42,493 nucleotides of DNA, taken from NCBI RefSeq assembly GCF_000003605.2, contig NW_003137823.1:647411-689903 (forward strand), given 5' to 3'. Under the pieces are notes generated by a model that did not search any database, was not told where the DNA came from, and worked only from the letters and a program-made list of their open reading frames with translations. Made by a program: the position numbers and the translations under genes. Below, piece after piece: positions 25,701 to 34,600 of this stretch (position 1 is the first letter of the stretch; every line of letters begins with the position of its first letter). This stretch comes from Saccoglossus kowalevskii (Eukaryota > Hemichordata > Enteropneusta > Harrimaniidae).

Positions 25701-26598
25701 CAAGTCACTGGAGGACCATGAAACTATAAAGAGTATCTTTGAAAAGTAAGTATACATGTACTTTTCATTACATTGAATCTATACGATTGTATTTCAGATT
25801 GATTTGTCAAATAGAAAGACCACAGTCGCGTTCACGTGCCCAAACTTGTGTGTGAACGGTCGGGACCGAGTCGGCACGTGCCAAAAAGAACTTGATCTCG
25901 GTCCCGATAGATGCTTGAAATTGATATAATTTCACTATATGTTTGGGCCAACAGATCGACGAATGAGGGCCTGATTTTGGCTCAAGCCGAGTCAGTCCAA
26001 AGTGGGTCCCGAATAACGTGAACGCAAATGCTGTAATCCATCTGCAAACCCAACGGATTAAAAATTTTGGCATGTGCTAAGATCCCGTAACGTGAACTTA
26101 GTACACATTAGTATTAGTATTAGCAGCCATTTAACAGACACTTTAAGTATATTCCACACCCAAGTAAACAAACATAACTCCTTACTCAAGGTAACAAGTG
26201 TGATTCCACACCCAAATGAACAGGCACAACATCCAAGTTCATAATAGTTATATAATAACATAACTTATGTAAATGTAGTGTTCATTTCTAAGCAGTCAAG
26301 GGCTCTCTGGATCCATTTCTATGTTGACCTACATTATTTATTGTAGTATTGCCATTGCTTCTACATTTATGTTATCAAGTATGTTAGATCTATTTACTCA
26401 TTGACAAATTATTTTACAGAATTCTACCAGAACTACCTGCATCCAGAGAGGTTGAACCACTGTTGGATGTCGATGGAAGTGCTCGTAATTTTTACCTTTA
26501 TATTACCAAAGGAGTGCCTGTGCTTAATGTTGGAGACCTACGTAAATTTCTCCCCTGTACAGTGAACCTGGATCCGATGTTGAGGAGAATGATATCAG
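10648..26598 (+). CDS. KIDINS220: KIDINS220/ARMS scaffold: ankyrin repeats plus KAP NTPase (20 resolved coding exons)
   Basis: KIDINS220 (ARMS) is a membrane scaffold downstream of neurotrophin and other receptors, and a protein kinase D substrate. Twenty exons (listed separately) join in frame to 1067 residues plus a split codon; all introns are GT..AG. Residues 1-365 form ankyrin repeats, one per exon. Residues about 366-424 are a last repeat and linker ([13 protein letters not shown], highly conserved). The KAP NTPase follows: Walker A ARWGSGKS at 464-471, two membrane helices at about 496-516 and 520-542, two more at about 650-672 and 684-702, and Walker [10 protein letters not shown] with its Asp near 769. 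The conserved blocks [20 protein letters not shown] and [10 protein letters not shown] close the module. Vertebrate proteins continue for about 700 residues (proline-rich region, SAM-like domain, PDZ-binding end). That tail was not found here; an assembly gap follows exon 20. Confidence 0.96.
10780..10807 (+). repeat. (GTTT)7 microsatellite
   Basis: Seven perfect GTTT units in KIDINS220 intron 1, 27 bp after the exon 1 donor. Confidence 0.95.
11220..11318 (+). CDS. KIDINS220: KIDINS220 exon 2, ankyrin repeat (residues 36-68)
   Basis: 99 bp, phase 0. Starts [13 protein letters not shown] and ends [10 protein letters not shown]. Acceptor TGTGCACAG, donor GTAAGT. Confidence 0.95.
12488..12586 (+). 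CDS. KIDINS220: KIDINS220 exon 3, ankyrin repeat (residues 69-101)
   Basis: 99 bp, phase 0. Starts [13 protein letters not shown] and ends DIEHQDM (vertebrate LEHRDM). Donor GTATGT. Confidence 0.95.
12793..12891 (+). CDS. KIDINS220: KIDINS220 exon 4, ankyrin repeat (residues 102-134)
   Basis: 99 bp, phase 0. Contains [15 protein letters not shown], nearly identical to vertebrate KIDINS220 ([15 protein letters not shown]). Donor GTATAT. Confidence 0.95.
13148..13281 (+). repeat. Imperfect tandem repeat, about 2.5 units
   Basis: The unit contains CCAGCAACAGTCACTTTCAT, then TCACTCTGCCACTCC and TGAAGATCACA. The middle unit is shortened. It lies in KIDINS220 intron 4, about 120 bp before exon 5. 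Confidence 0.9.
13404..13502 (+). CDS. KIDINS220: KIDINS220 exon 5, ankyrin repeat (residues 135-167)
   Basis: 99 bp, phase 0. Contains [11 protein letters not shown], a family signature. Ends AKVDSTDR. Donor GTGAGA. Confidence 0.95.
13752..13850 (+). CDS. KIDINS220: KIDINS220 exon 6, ankyrin repeat (residues 168-200)
   Basis: 99 bp, phase 0. Contains [18 protein letters not shown] (vertebrate [18 protein letters not shown]). Donor GTAAGT. Confidence 0.95.
14509..14607 (+). CDS. KIDINS220: KIDINS220 exon 7, ankyrin repeat (residues 201-233)
   Basis: 99 bp, phase 0. Starts [14 protein letters not shown]. The repeat is diverged at its end (SPNCNALDV). Donor GTAAAG. Confidence 0.92.
14932..16200 (+). 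repeat. AGTCCCCGTT dispersed repeat, copy in KIDINS220 intron 7
   Basis: Starts AGTCCTCGTT and ends AACGGGGACT (16171-16180), followed by the perfect palindrome GCCATGCATGGC (16183-16194) and TTGT. It contains several tandem units with hairpins such as AAAATGGCC..GGCCATTTT (near 15402 and 15711). It is interrupted by the assembly gap at 15504-15709, probably because the tandem units could not be assembled. Confidence 0.75.
15504..15709. other. Assembly gap (206 N)
   Basis: Run of N inside the intron 7 repeat copy. The frames drawn across it have no meaning. Confidence 1.
16762..16860 (+). CDS. KIDINS220: KIDINS220 exon 8, ankyrin repeat (residues 234-266)
   Basis: 99 bp, phase 0. Starts [18 protein letters not shown] and ends AYVNLQDR. 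The preceding 2.15-kb intron contains a repeat copy and an assembly gap. Confidence 0.95.
17026..17300 (+). pseudogene. Possible decayed ankyrin exon in KIDINS220 intron 8
   Basis: An open frame includes [13 protein letters not shown] after an acceptor-like TTCTGTTTATGCAG (ending near 17194). This resembles the end of an ankyrin repeat (LL..GADAN..Q). A similar stretch occurs about 70 bp upstream (ATGTTCTTGAATGTGGCATT versus ATGCTCTTGGATGTGATGCT). In phase 0, as the flanking exons require, the frame meets TGA, so it is not a functional cassette. The resemblance is slight. Confidence 0.2.
17423..17521 (+). CDS. KIDINS220: KIDINS220 exon 9, ankyrin repeat (residues 267-299)
   Basis: 99 bp, phase 0. 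Contains [18 protein letters not shown] (vertebrate SGDTVLIGAVRGGHVEIV). Donor GTAAGA. Confidence 0.94.
18253..18351 (+). CDS. KIDINS220: KIDINS220 exon 10, ankyrin repeat (residues 300-332)
   Basis: 99 bp, phase 0. Starts [18 protein letters not shown] (vertebrate NKTALYWAVEKGN). Donor GTATGT. Confidence 0.95.
18665..18832 (+). repeat. 21-bp minisatellite, eight identical units
   Basis: Eight head-to-tail copies of CTGAATTTCATTGATGTGTA plus T, with no differences that I can see. The array ends 34 bp before KIDINS220 exon 11. Each unit contains TTGAT, which fits the loose branch-site consensus YTNAY. Both strands are open in one frame only because the unit is 21 bp and lacks stops; this is not a gene. 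Confidence 0.97.
18867..18965 (+). CDS. KIDINS220: KIDINS220 exon 11, ankyrin repeat (residues 333-365)
   Basis: 99 bp, phase 0. Contains [20 protein letters not shown] and ends AKVSATDK. Its acceptor lies only 34 bp after the 21-bp minisatellite at 18665-18832. Confidence 0.95.
19730..19907 (+). CDS. KIDINS220: KIDINS220 exon 12, last ankyrin repeat and linker (residues 366-424)
   Basis: 178 bp, phase 0 to phase 1. Reads [20 protein letters not shown], then [15 protein letters not shown] and [11 protein letters not shown], closely matching vertebrate KIDINS220. Donor GTAAGT. Confidence 0.95.
20117..20632 (+). repeat. AGTCCCCGTT dispersed repeat, short diverged copy in intron 12
   Basis: Starts AGTTCCTGTTTGAAC and ends GGGCACTATGTCATTAACAA, then TGACTTGT. 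One internal hairpin, AAAATGGCTG-ATTGG-CAGCCATTTT, is fully paired. The same order of blocks occurs in the copy at 8395-9610. Confidence 0.65.
21079..21240 (+). CDS. KIDINS220: KIDINS220 exon 13, Walker A of the KAP NTPase (residues 425-478)
   Basis: Phase 1 to phase 1. Contains [18 protein letters not shown], then [18 protein letters not shown]. The P-loop lysine is at about residue 470. The donor GTTTGT is weaker than its neighbours, but the next exon restores the frame. Confidence 0.95.
22203..22382 (+). CDS. KIDINS220: KIDINS220 exon 14, first pair of membrane helices (residues 479-538)
   Basis: Starts DEMKLFAEQ (vertebrate DEMKTFAG). A long hydrophobic stretch from about residue 496 to 542 forms two closely spaced membrane helices, rich in Gly, Ile and Leu. 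Phase 1 to phase 1, donor GTAAGT. Confidence 0.93.
22768..22918 (+). CDS. KIDINS220: KIDINS220 exon 15 (residues 539-589)
   Basis: Contains [19 protein letters not shown] and [16 protein letters not shown], matching the vertebrate MARHIGY-like and NPPELPEQT blocks. The acceptor is TTTCTTTTAG. The donor CAG|GTGAGT at 22919 is the first of six near-identical donor-like words in the following intron. Confidence 0.93.
22911..23210 (+). repeat. Tandem array of exon-15-donor-like units filling intron 15
   Basis: The real exon end CCTATCAG|GTGAGTTCT recurs as CCAATCAGGTGAGTTCTCTC or CCAATCATGTGAGTTCTCTC. The GT of the donor-like word falls at 22919 (real), 22956, 23068, 23108, 23150 and 23190. The last four alternate CAG and CAT forms in a higher-order unit of about 82 bp. 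The array takes up almost the whole 309-bp intron. Confidence 0.92.
23228..23379 (+). CDS. KIDINS220: KIDINS220 exon 16 (residues 589-639)
   Basis: Reads [20 protein letters not shown], then [16 protein letters not shown], strongly conserved in KIDINS220. Phase 2 to phase 1. Acceptor TTTGTAG, donor GTGAGT. Confidence 0.95.
23782..23838. repeat. Perfect 14-bp inverted repeat
   Basis: TGATTACTGCCAGA (23782-23795) and TCTGGCAGTAATCA (23825-23838), with a 29-nt loop, in KIDINS220 intron 16. It could be a small fold-back element or a structured intronic RNA. Confidence 0.85.
23955..24661 (+). CDS. KIDINS220: KIDINS220 exon 17, second membrane pair and Walker B (residues 640-875)
   Basis: The largest exon, 707 bp. 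Hydrophobic segments lie at residues about 650-672 and 684-702. [20 protein letters not shown] follows, then the Walker B block [20 protein letters not shown] and the conserved DPHIIIKAI and NGHDYLKN motifs. The last 40 residues (acidic, Tyr-rich) are diverged and correspond to the variable linker in vertebrates. Donor GTAAGT, phase 0. Confidence 0.96.
25139..25370 (+). CDS. KIDINS220: KIDINS220 exon 18 (residues 876-952)
   Basis: Begins with a Ser/Arg/His-rich linker ([15 protein letters not shown]). It then carries [15 protein letters not shown] and [15 protein letters not shown], matching the vertebrate SFDLTKLL and [11 protein letters not shown]. Phase 0 to phase 1, donor GTGAGT. Confidence 0.94.
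25580..25745 (+). CDS. KIDINS220: KIDINS220 exon 19 (residues 953-1007)
   Basis: Reads [19 protein letters not shown], then [19 protein letters not shown], a hallmark of the family. Phase 1 to phase 2. Acceptor GGTGCACAG, donor GTAAGT. Confidence 0.95.
25823..26033. mobile_element. CpG-rich fold-back element (about 211 bp) in intron 19
   Basis: The outer arms GCGTTCACGT (25828-25837) and ACGTGAACGC (26016-26025) are perfect complements, with CAG and CTG at the edges. Inside are a second perfect pair, TCGGGACCGAG (25860-25870) and CTCGGTCCCGA (25897-25907), and the palindrome GGCACGTGCC (25873-25882). CpG is dense compared with its surroundings. No clear target duplication was seen. Confidence 0.6.
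26420..26598 (+). CDS. KIDINS220: KIDINS220 exon 20 (residues 1008-1067)
   Basis: Reads [20 protein letters not shown] and ends [20 protein letters not shown], matching the vertebrate [17 protein letters not shown]. Donor GTAGGA, phase 1. This is the last exon that family homology fixes securely. Confidence 0.95.
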
Positions 26599-26676
26599 GT
26601 AGGAAATAGTGTGACTAGGTGTGTTTTAAGTGTGTTTTGTACCACTGTTGTGTCTGATTTTCTTAAGGCTTTACAG

Positions 26677-26757
26677 CAGCTACTAATTTTGTTTGTCCCC
26701 AACTTAGATATCATTCCCCTCCTTCAAACATGAACAATATTTTGAACTGCATAATAG
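26677..26757 (+). CDS. Weak candidate alternative exon after KIDINS220 exon 20
   Basis: 81 bp between an acceptor (GGCTTTACAG) and a donor-like GTTAGG. In the phase set by exon 20 it is open for 27 codons (AATNFVCPQL and on to YHSPPSNM) and leaves in the same phase. Its length and phase would allow a cassette exon. There is no clear family match and chance is quite possible. A second acceptor within it (CCCAACTTAG ending at 26708) would give an early stop. Confidence 0.15.
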
Positions 26758-26874
26758 GTTAGGATTGGGAGAATGGTTGATAGAAATGTGGAAGGAAGTG
26801 GGTTAGAACGGGCGAAAAGTCAAATGCACATTTTCATGAGTCACTAGTGAAGTTGTTTGCACTTGAAAGATAGT

Positions 26875-27199
26875 NNNNNNNNNNNNNNNNNNNNNNNNNN
26901 NNNNNNNNNNNNNNNNNNNNNNNNNNNNNNNNNNNNNNNNNNNNNNNNNNNNNNNNNNNNNNNNNNNNNNNNNNNNNNNNNNNNNNNNNNNNNNNNNNNN
27001 NNNNNNNNNNNNNNNNNNNNNNNNNNNNNNNNNNNNNNNNNNNNNNNNNNNNNNNNNNNNNNNNNNNNNNNNNNNNNNNNNNNNNNNNNNNNNNNNNNNN
27101 NNNNNNNNNNNNNNNNNNNNNNNNNNNNNNNNNNNNNNNNNNNNNNNNNNNNNNNNNNNNNNNNNNNNNNNNNNNNNNNNNNNNNNNNNNNNNNNNNNN
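26875..27199. other. Assembly gap (325 N)
   Basis: Run of N 276 bp after KIDINS220 exon 20. It may hide an exon of the C-terminal tail. Confidence 1.
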
Positions 27200-27639
27200 A
27201 TTGACTGATGAATGTCAGAATGTCAGGTACCAGTAATTCCGTGTGCAAAGCAGAGTGTGCAGCTCGTTGATTTCTACATTACTGGTATGTAAGTCAGCAC
27301 ATGGTTATTTATTCTCCTCATATATTACACTGTCTTTGTAGTAAATGATGTTAATCCTGTATATCCATCCATCCTACATGTAGTCTTACTGTATTCTCAG
27401 TGTGTTATGTACAATTACATCATGTGTATTCAACAATTCAATCTACCATACTGTGCTTTGACAGTTCATCCAATTATGGTTTTATTTTCATGAATCAATA
27501 TTATTCAATGCACAAATTCTAGTGCCATCATACAGTGTTCTGAGATAATTATATGAAATGAGTGAGCTATATACTCATTATGTTGTCATTCTACAGTTAA
27601 AACATTGCTGTAGGACTATACAAAATTGTCTTTTCTTAA

Positions 27640-28215
27640 AAATTGAATTGTGTCTGTACCCTCTGACTAGAGTTAATCTCAGTTGAGATACAGCACCCTC
27701 ATGTGATACTTTGGGAGAGTATTGGTTTTAAACCAGTGAGAAATAATACACATATCTTCATTTTTGAACTGCTGAATTGTGTCTGTACCTTCTAGGTTGA
27801 GTTCATTTCAGTTGATAAATTGCATATGGGACTGTAAAATGTAATTCATAAAATATAGCACCCTTGTGTAGTGCCTTACGGGAAGTATGGATATGAAATT
27901 GTTGAGAATTATATGCATATTGTAAATTTTGAACAGTTACATTGTGTATAGTAACCCTCCGTGTCAAATAAATTTCAGTTGATAAATTGCCAATGACACC
28001 ATAAAATATAGTGCATTAAATATATAGTGCCCTCATTCAGTACTTTGGAGAGAGTATAGGTATCAAACCAGTCTAAATTATAAGCATGTCATCATTCCTT
28101 AAACTGTTGAATTGTGTCTCTACTTTCTGGGTAAAGATAATTTCAGTTGATAAATGTAGTTTAGGAATAACAGCGCCCCCATATGGTGCTTTGGGGAGAG
28201 TTGAATTGGACCATA
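27640..28215 (+). repeat. Degenerate tandem repeat, about four units of 130-175 bp
   Basis: The words GAATTGTGTCTGTACC, ATTTCAGTTGATAAAT, CAGCACCCTCATGTG and CTTTGGGGAGAGT recur in the same order, with units starting near 27646, 27774, 27939 and 28113. No coding frame is conserved. Confidence 0.8.
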
Positions 28216-28623
28216 AAATATAGTTATGAAATTTAAATAATTGAATATGTTCACCTGCCTACCAGTATTAATAACAGAATCTGATGGCAGTTTTTTTGTA
28301 GATAGATACTAACACTGATGTGATTGCTGACATAACCCAATATTAGTTTACTGCATTTCCTCTAATATTATGATTATTACATTCTACATGTAAGTACTAT
28401 TATACTGTAAGTTGGTTGGCAGACAGGTACATGTACTATGCTAACAAATAAATACAATACTGCCAATGAATTCTTGTCATAATAAATTCACGATACAAGT
28501 GTTATATTTTTTTTTTTAAATCAGCATATCTGAGGATTTATCAGAATTGGGTTTGTACAAATCCCTTGAAATCTTTAGATAGCTATAAATTGTATTTTTC
28601 TTCTCATGTTCATTTTCTTAAAG

Positions 28624-28848
28624 ACTGAGACTGAGGATTGCAGGTACGTCACCACTAGGGAAATGTAGTATTATTTGATACATTTAAGCACTATACATTA
28701 AATTCACATAGGGAACCCAGGTAGTAACATTGTGTAACTTAGATAGCATTTACCAGCTTATTGCCTTTGTTAAAAATACAGACGAGTGTCTGCTGATATC
28801 AAGCTGTTTTACGAAGAAATCAAGGAATTATATAGTAATCACATTTGA
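28624..28848 (+). CDS. Weak candidate pair of 3' exons beyond the assembly gap (28624-28643 and 28782-28848)
   Basis: A 20-bp micro-exon lies between a pyrimidine-rich acceptor ending TTCTTAAAG and the strong donor GTACGT. It is in frame with a second exon after AAAAATACAG that reads RVSADIKLFYEEIKELYSNH, Ile, then TGA at 28846-28848. Phases agree (0 in, 2 across). It cannot join directly to exon 20 (phase 1), so an exon in the gap at 26875-27199 or elsewhere would be needed. No family is recognised. Confidence 0.2.
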
Positions 28849-30109
28849 AAATACTACTGTGTGGATGATCCCCATTTTAAACAAAGTCTAAAATGAAGGA
28901 CTATTAATTTGGGCTATTTGGACTATTTAAAAAGAATCAGATAAATACACCTTTCCTGTAAGTCACACTTCTAGTGCCGCAGTAGCATAGTATAGATGTG
29001 TGTATGCAACAATTGTAGTTGTTTGTCATTCACATTTTAGTTAATCTCTAAAACTATTGATGCAGTGAATGGAGTGGTGTTGCCTTCTTACGTCACAGGA
29101 GCACTTTGTTACATCATCCAATGGTGTAATGTATTATATTCCTAACTCAGTCACCTATGGCGCAGAGTAATACTATAATTTTCGCTATCCAACTTATGTT
29201 ATTGTACTCTAGTTGTAAATTTCATGCGCAGACCAAACTCTGTACAAACATAACTTATTATTTCATTTTTGTTGTTTCAGTCACATTGTACACCATGATA
29301 AATCCTTTGCTGTATGATGTACTCGAACATAAATCCTGTCATTTTGTGAATAACCTCATATCATACGTAGCGTTTGATAGATATGTGTAAAAATCATCAG
29401 AAATGTTTACAATATTACACCTTGTCATAATTACCAACACAGGTTAACCACAAATTAAAGTAATCTAGAATATTTTATAAATTGCACGATCTGAGCTCAT
29501 TGTCAAAACAGGGACTTTATTTGTTTGAAGGGAAGCAAGCCTGATTCTATGGCTATTATGCAGTATATGTGAAGTTAATCCAATTATACAGTGCTAACAA
29601 ATTGGATTGCGTTTTCCCATAAACGCAGGTGACACATGTGTAATGGAAATATCAGCATTTATCTGGATTGTTCGCATTGACCTCACTGATCTTTTTATTG
29701 TCGTTAACATTCTAAAGAACAGCTTTTATATGCTTTAAACATTTTTATTGAGTTGTGAGTTTATTAGTCTCAGTTATTTGCGTTGTTAAATTTATTTTCA
29801 TGGGACAATTCTCAGCTGTATGGCTTTGCTTTGATGATGGAATTCACTTTCTTTCGCTGTGCAGGGAGCTTCATGATTTGGCTGCAGCAGTTCAGATCTA
29901 GAGATAGACAAACTACTTCAATTTTGGAAGTGTTCAAGTTTTCTAAAGTTTTGTTGTCATGTTACTGCTAACTTTGTTCACGTGTCTGCCTACACAACAA
30001 TAAATTAATACTTAAAATGAGCATAATACAAGCAATTATCACTGTTTGTTTATTACTTTTACTCTCCTTTTATCAAAACATTTCATTCCTGCCTGCTCCT
30101 TGTATTTAA

Positions 30110-30790
30110 CTGTTCATCCCCGCCCCTCCTGTATCAAATAGTTTACCTCTCTTCCTGTATTCAATAGTTTATTCCTGTTCCTCCCTATAGTTTATCTCTG
30201 GTCCTCTCTACATACTGAATAGTTTATTCCTAAGCTTTCCTATTTTTAGAATATTTTCTCTCTATTCCTTTCTGTATTTAATAGTTTATTTCTGCCCCTC
30301 CCTATAATTTATCCCTGGCCATCCCTATATACTGAATAGTTTATTTCTGCCCCTCCCGATAGTTTATCCTCAGTCCTTCCTATGTACATAATAGTTTATC
30401 ATATTCCTTCCTGTATTTATTAGTTTATTTCTGCCCCTCCGGGTAGTTTATCCTCAGTCCTTCCTATGTACATAATAGTTCATCTCTATCCCTTCCTGTA
30501 TTTATTAGTTTATTTCTGCCCCTCCCGATAGTTTATCCTCAGTCCTTCCTATGTACATAATAGTTCATCTCTATCCCTTCCTGTATTTACTAGTTTATTT
30601 CTGCCCCTCCCGATAGTTTATCCCTGGCCATCCCTATATACTGAATAGTTTATTTCTGCCCCTCCCGATAGTTTATCCCTGGCCATCCCTATATACTGAA
30701 TAGTTTATTGCTGCACCTTCCTATAGTTTATCTTTGGCCTCCCTATATACTGAATAGTTCATTCCTTCTCTCATATATGCCGTGCTCTCC
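30110..30790 (+). repeat. Pyrimidine-rich minisatellite, higher-order array
   Basis: Units of roughly 55-60 bp are built on TAGTTTATTTCTGCCCCTCC, then CGATAGTTTATCC and either CTGGCCATCCCTATATACTG or CAGTCCTTCCTATGTACATA. At least ten imperfect units are present, with two alternating unit types in the centre. Confidence 0.92.
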
Positions 30791-31454
30791 CTATCTTTGA
30801 TAGTTATTTTAGTTCTTTCCAGCTACTTTTTATTCCCATTGTAAAAACCAAATAAGCTGTGTTTCCTGGTAATGTTTTCATTTCCTCAAAATGAGACTGT
30901 TAAGAAAAAGGTGAAATGTATTTATAAGTAATTAAACCTAAGTATAACTCCTGTATAGAGAGTTTTGCATGGCCGCTGTGTAATAGGCTAAACTTGCAAC
31001 CATTTTTCATTTCAAATGAGTTTAAAGTTGATTTGATCTCCCGATCCATTCCCTGACATTTTAGTGAATTTTGATTGATTACTTCATATCTCATACCAAC
31101 GGTCGGCTGTAACACATCTTTATTTGTATTTCTTGCACATGTATGAATGCAGATTATCTGTCTGAGGGTTAGCTGTGCTCATACACTTAGTATAGATGCA
31201 AATCTCCATTACATACATAAATATTTTAACAAGGTTTCATAATAAATAAATAGAAACACCATATGAACACCTTCAAAAGTGTTACAAATGTGTTCACATC
31301 ACATTCAAACATTCTCCATTGCTTGTATCAGATGCAGCAAGAATTTTAGCATATGATAGAAATAAATTAATTTTCCAATGCTGGCACAGTTTCGAGCTAT
31401 TATATTTCACTAAATTAGTACTTTAAAGTATGTACAAAAGCAGTATAATTGTGA

Positions 31455-31610
31455 TCATATTGACCAACGTAGTACGGCAACCACACTGTCCAATGTAGTA
31501 CACCGACCACACTGACCAACACAGTACGACGACCGCACTGTTCAATGCAGTACGGCAACCACACTGATCATTGCAGTACGACGACCACATTGACTACTGC
31601 TATGCACTCT
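31455..31610 (+). repeat. Tandem repeat of about 28-30 bp, five to six units
   Basis: Units contain GACCACACTGACCAACGTAG followed by TACGRC, with variation, ending near CATTGACTACTGC. Confidence 0.88.
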
Positions 31611-34600
31611 GACCTATAAATACTAATTAATAGGACAATGTTAGATGTTTTTAATACTTGATATATTTTACCATTATACATTGCCAACCTATCTTAAGGT
31701 ACTGTAAGTTAATTTGAAAAAAACAAATTGTTGAATGAAAATTCAAGGTATAAACACAATTTCACACACAATTATATGCAGTTCAAATGTGTTGATTTGA
31801 GATCTGAGTTTTGATTAAATAGAAGGTTGCACTTGTAAAATTATTGACAACATTTTAGTTTCTTTATATGGAAATGTTCATCATAAACACCAGGCGTATA
31901 CATTGTGTAATATTTATGTTTTATGATCCAAAGTATTAGTGTAATAGAGATGGACATGTGCTACTATTGGAGATGTGACTGTAAATGTTGAGAAGCTCAA
32001 CAATGTTCAATTCTCTAGACATACTAAGTAGACCAGAAAGATAAGAACTGGCTCTTCAGACCACTCTGTTCCACCCACTCTGTTCTACGAGATAACCAAT
32101 GCTGACATGTATTTGTATACTATTCATCTACTGTACTGTATTTACTCCTTCATTACATTTAGTCTTAAGAGTTTTACATTCTCCCAAAGGATTGATTGTA
32201 CACTTTTTACAACAGCTGAGGTAAACATCCATTCTAAGTGAACTATGATAAAGTCTATATCCTGTAGTTTGTCTTACTCCCCATATTGTCACAGCATTTG
32301 GGCAACAAAACTTATGTGTGCACTGTACTCAAACCAAGGGAGGGTGTATGCGTAGTAGAATAGCTATCAAAGAGTTAGCCATTAAGAAGTATCTGAGTAT
32401 TGATTGCTGCCGGCAATGTTTTAGTTTGTAAAGGTGACATGAATGATAACCGACAGGCTTTTTTATAAGTAGCTGCAATTTCTTTATTCTGTGATTTGCC
32501 TATATATAGATTGCCAGTGTCTTGTGAGATGCTATCTGCCAGCACACTGTTCTATGTGTTATTTTATTTATCCCTTTCACAAATGATGACAGGAAATATG
32601 GGTGTCATTGTCAAGATGAATGTACTGTAAGGATGGACTCATCCTCACCTTCAATGGTTTTCTATGAATAAGAACAAAATCAATTTCCCATTTTATGGTT
32701 TTCTCTTTACCCATTGATCATACGTATAACCAAGCAGATAGTTTTTGATGACAATTGCTAAAAATTAAAGCTTCCTATTATAAACTAGCCCTTTATATTA
32801 AAAAAATTAGCAGAATCACAGCCTTCCTGAAATGGTAAATGTTTTGATGTTATACTGATTTGATTTGAATGTTATACTCTGCCTTGGCCTATGCATGCAA
32901 GTTTATTAAAATATTGAAATTGCCTTTTATTGTATCCTATTCCCACAGTTACTGCAAGATAACTATTGTGGCTATTGTGTGGAGAATACAATTATAGTAA
33001 AATAACCATAATCAAATGTGTGAGGAGAAATTCTGATTTTATTTGCTCAAAAACAAATGGCATCTAGGGGTTTCTTCAGAAGGCAGCTGCAAGCTAATTA
33101 GCTTTCTACCTTTGTCCATAATGACTTGTTACCTGCCTAGTTTTCTGATTACTGTGTGAAAGAATACTACTTCATAGGACCTTCTGATGAAAACCTTAGG
33201 TTAAAAACCTTGGATATCTTCAGATTTTATCGTCAACTGCTTAAATGTAAGACATTTTCTTTGTAAATTCTGTATTTCATTTTACTGGCCTACTCAAAAA
33301 TGAGAGTTGCAGTGAATCATCAAATCGTGAGCATTTTAGCAGTGAAAACTGTTGACAGAAATTTAAAACCAGTAGATAGATTTATCTATGTAAGCTGTGT
33401 CTAATTGTTAATGATTAGACAGACAGCTTGTGTTGTGTATGTGATTGTATGTACCTTTTTGTGGAGAAAAGTCACAAATATATCCACATATCACTTAGAC
33501 AAATGTCAAGACATGTGAGGAAGCTTTGTACCTCAACTTGATAGCACTGCAGACTAGTAAAGCGTGATCCATGTAACTGTACCATGTTTGATATGTACCA
33601 GTACATTCCATTACAACATCTGAAAATACAATTTTCTGTTTGCATGAAACTATCATCTATTATAATTACCGGTACTAGGGTCTTCATTACACCTTTGCAT
33701 CAAGTCACCTCCTGCAACAAGTATTTCTGTTACGTTAATTGAAGGATGTTCAAAGTGTCAACATTGTTTTGAAATGTAGTTGTATGACTGCATTATGAAT
33801 AAGTTTTCTGAGAGATTTATAGCATGCAACAGACAGCCATAGCGTGTTGTTGTTTATAAACAAGCATCTACCCCAATTTTATATCATCACTTGGGACACA
33901 ATTCTCACATATGCAGGTGACAACCTCTCCGCTTTAATGTTTATTGTACCCATTGTTGAGTTTCTTAGTTGTCATTTGTAAATTTTTGTTACCTCACACA
34001 AAGTTGTCTTTTAGAAATTTTAAATTTGGTATGAAATAAAAGTGTTTGAGAGAAACTATTGTGCTGATGAGCTTTAATGTTCACCATCCCATGAAATTTC
34101 ATGTGAATTATTTGAAGAGCTTTTTATCAAATTTGGGGCATTTTGAAGAGGATGGAAGCTTAGCTGAGCATGAATGCTAAGTGGGATGAGTACAGTATGA
34201 GATTTTAGCCTTGAAGTTAGGTGCATTCTCACAGTAAAAAATAACATGATTGAAACAGCACTACAACTGTTTGTTCTACTTAAACACAACTATGGTAATC
34301 TGTCTTCTGACAATCTCGCCAAATCATATCCCTGTTATATGAATACAATTGTTATTGATTCCAATGCATCATGTACTCAACCACATTATTTTTTGTGTCA
34401 GTGCAGCCAATAAACAGCTTGATGTGATCGTGTTTATCGATTTATTGGCGATGTAATTTGTCTTAAAAGCAGTATATGTTTTATTGCCTTAGAAACTGTA
34501 TGTGTGTACTAGGCACAGTGTCACAGGACCTGAATGGGTAATAAAGTTAACCAATTAATAGTCATTGCTAGTTTGAAAGTTTATATGCCCTGCAATTTTA

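Larger units (their letters stand above)
10753..26419 (+). other. KIDINS220: KIDINS220 introns 1-19: non-coding content
   Basis: Introns range from about 200 bp to 2.2 kb. Those over 300 bp hold mainly AT-rich sequence. Recognisable contents are listed separately: (GTTT)7 in intron 1, a 50-bp-type repeat in intron 4, dispersed repeats in introns 7 and 12, a possible decayed ankyrin exon in intron 8, a 21-bp minisatellite in intron 10, a donor-like tandem array in intron 15, a long hairpin in intron 16 and a CpG-rich fold-back element in intron 19. Introns 2, 3, 6, 9, 11, 13, 14, 17 and 18 show nothing I can name. Confidence 0.6.

Noticed and set aside
29157-29390. Frame ending TLYTMINPLLYDVLEHK, reminiscent of a receptor seventh helix
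   Set aside because: The resemblance is limited to a few residues, there is no upstream receptor sequence, and the frame lies in otherwise non-coding DNA.
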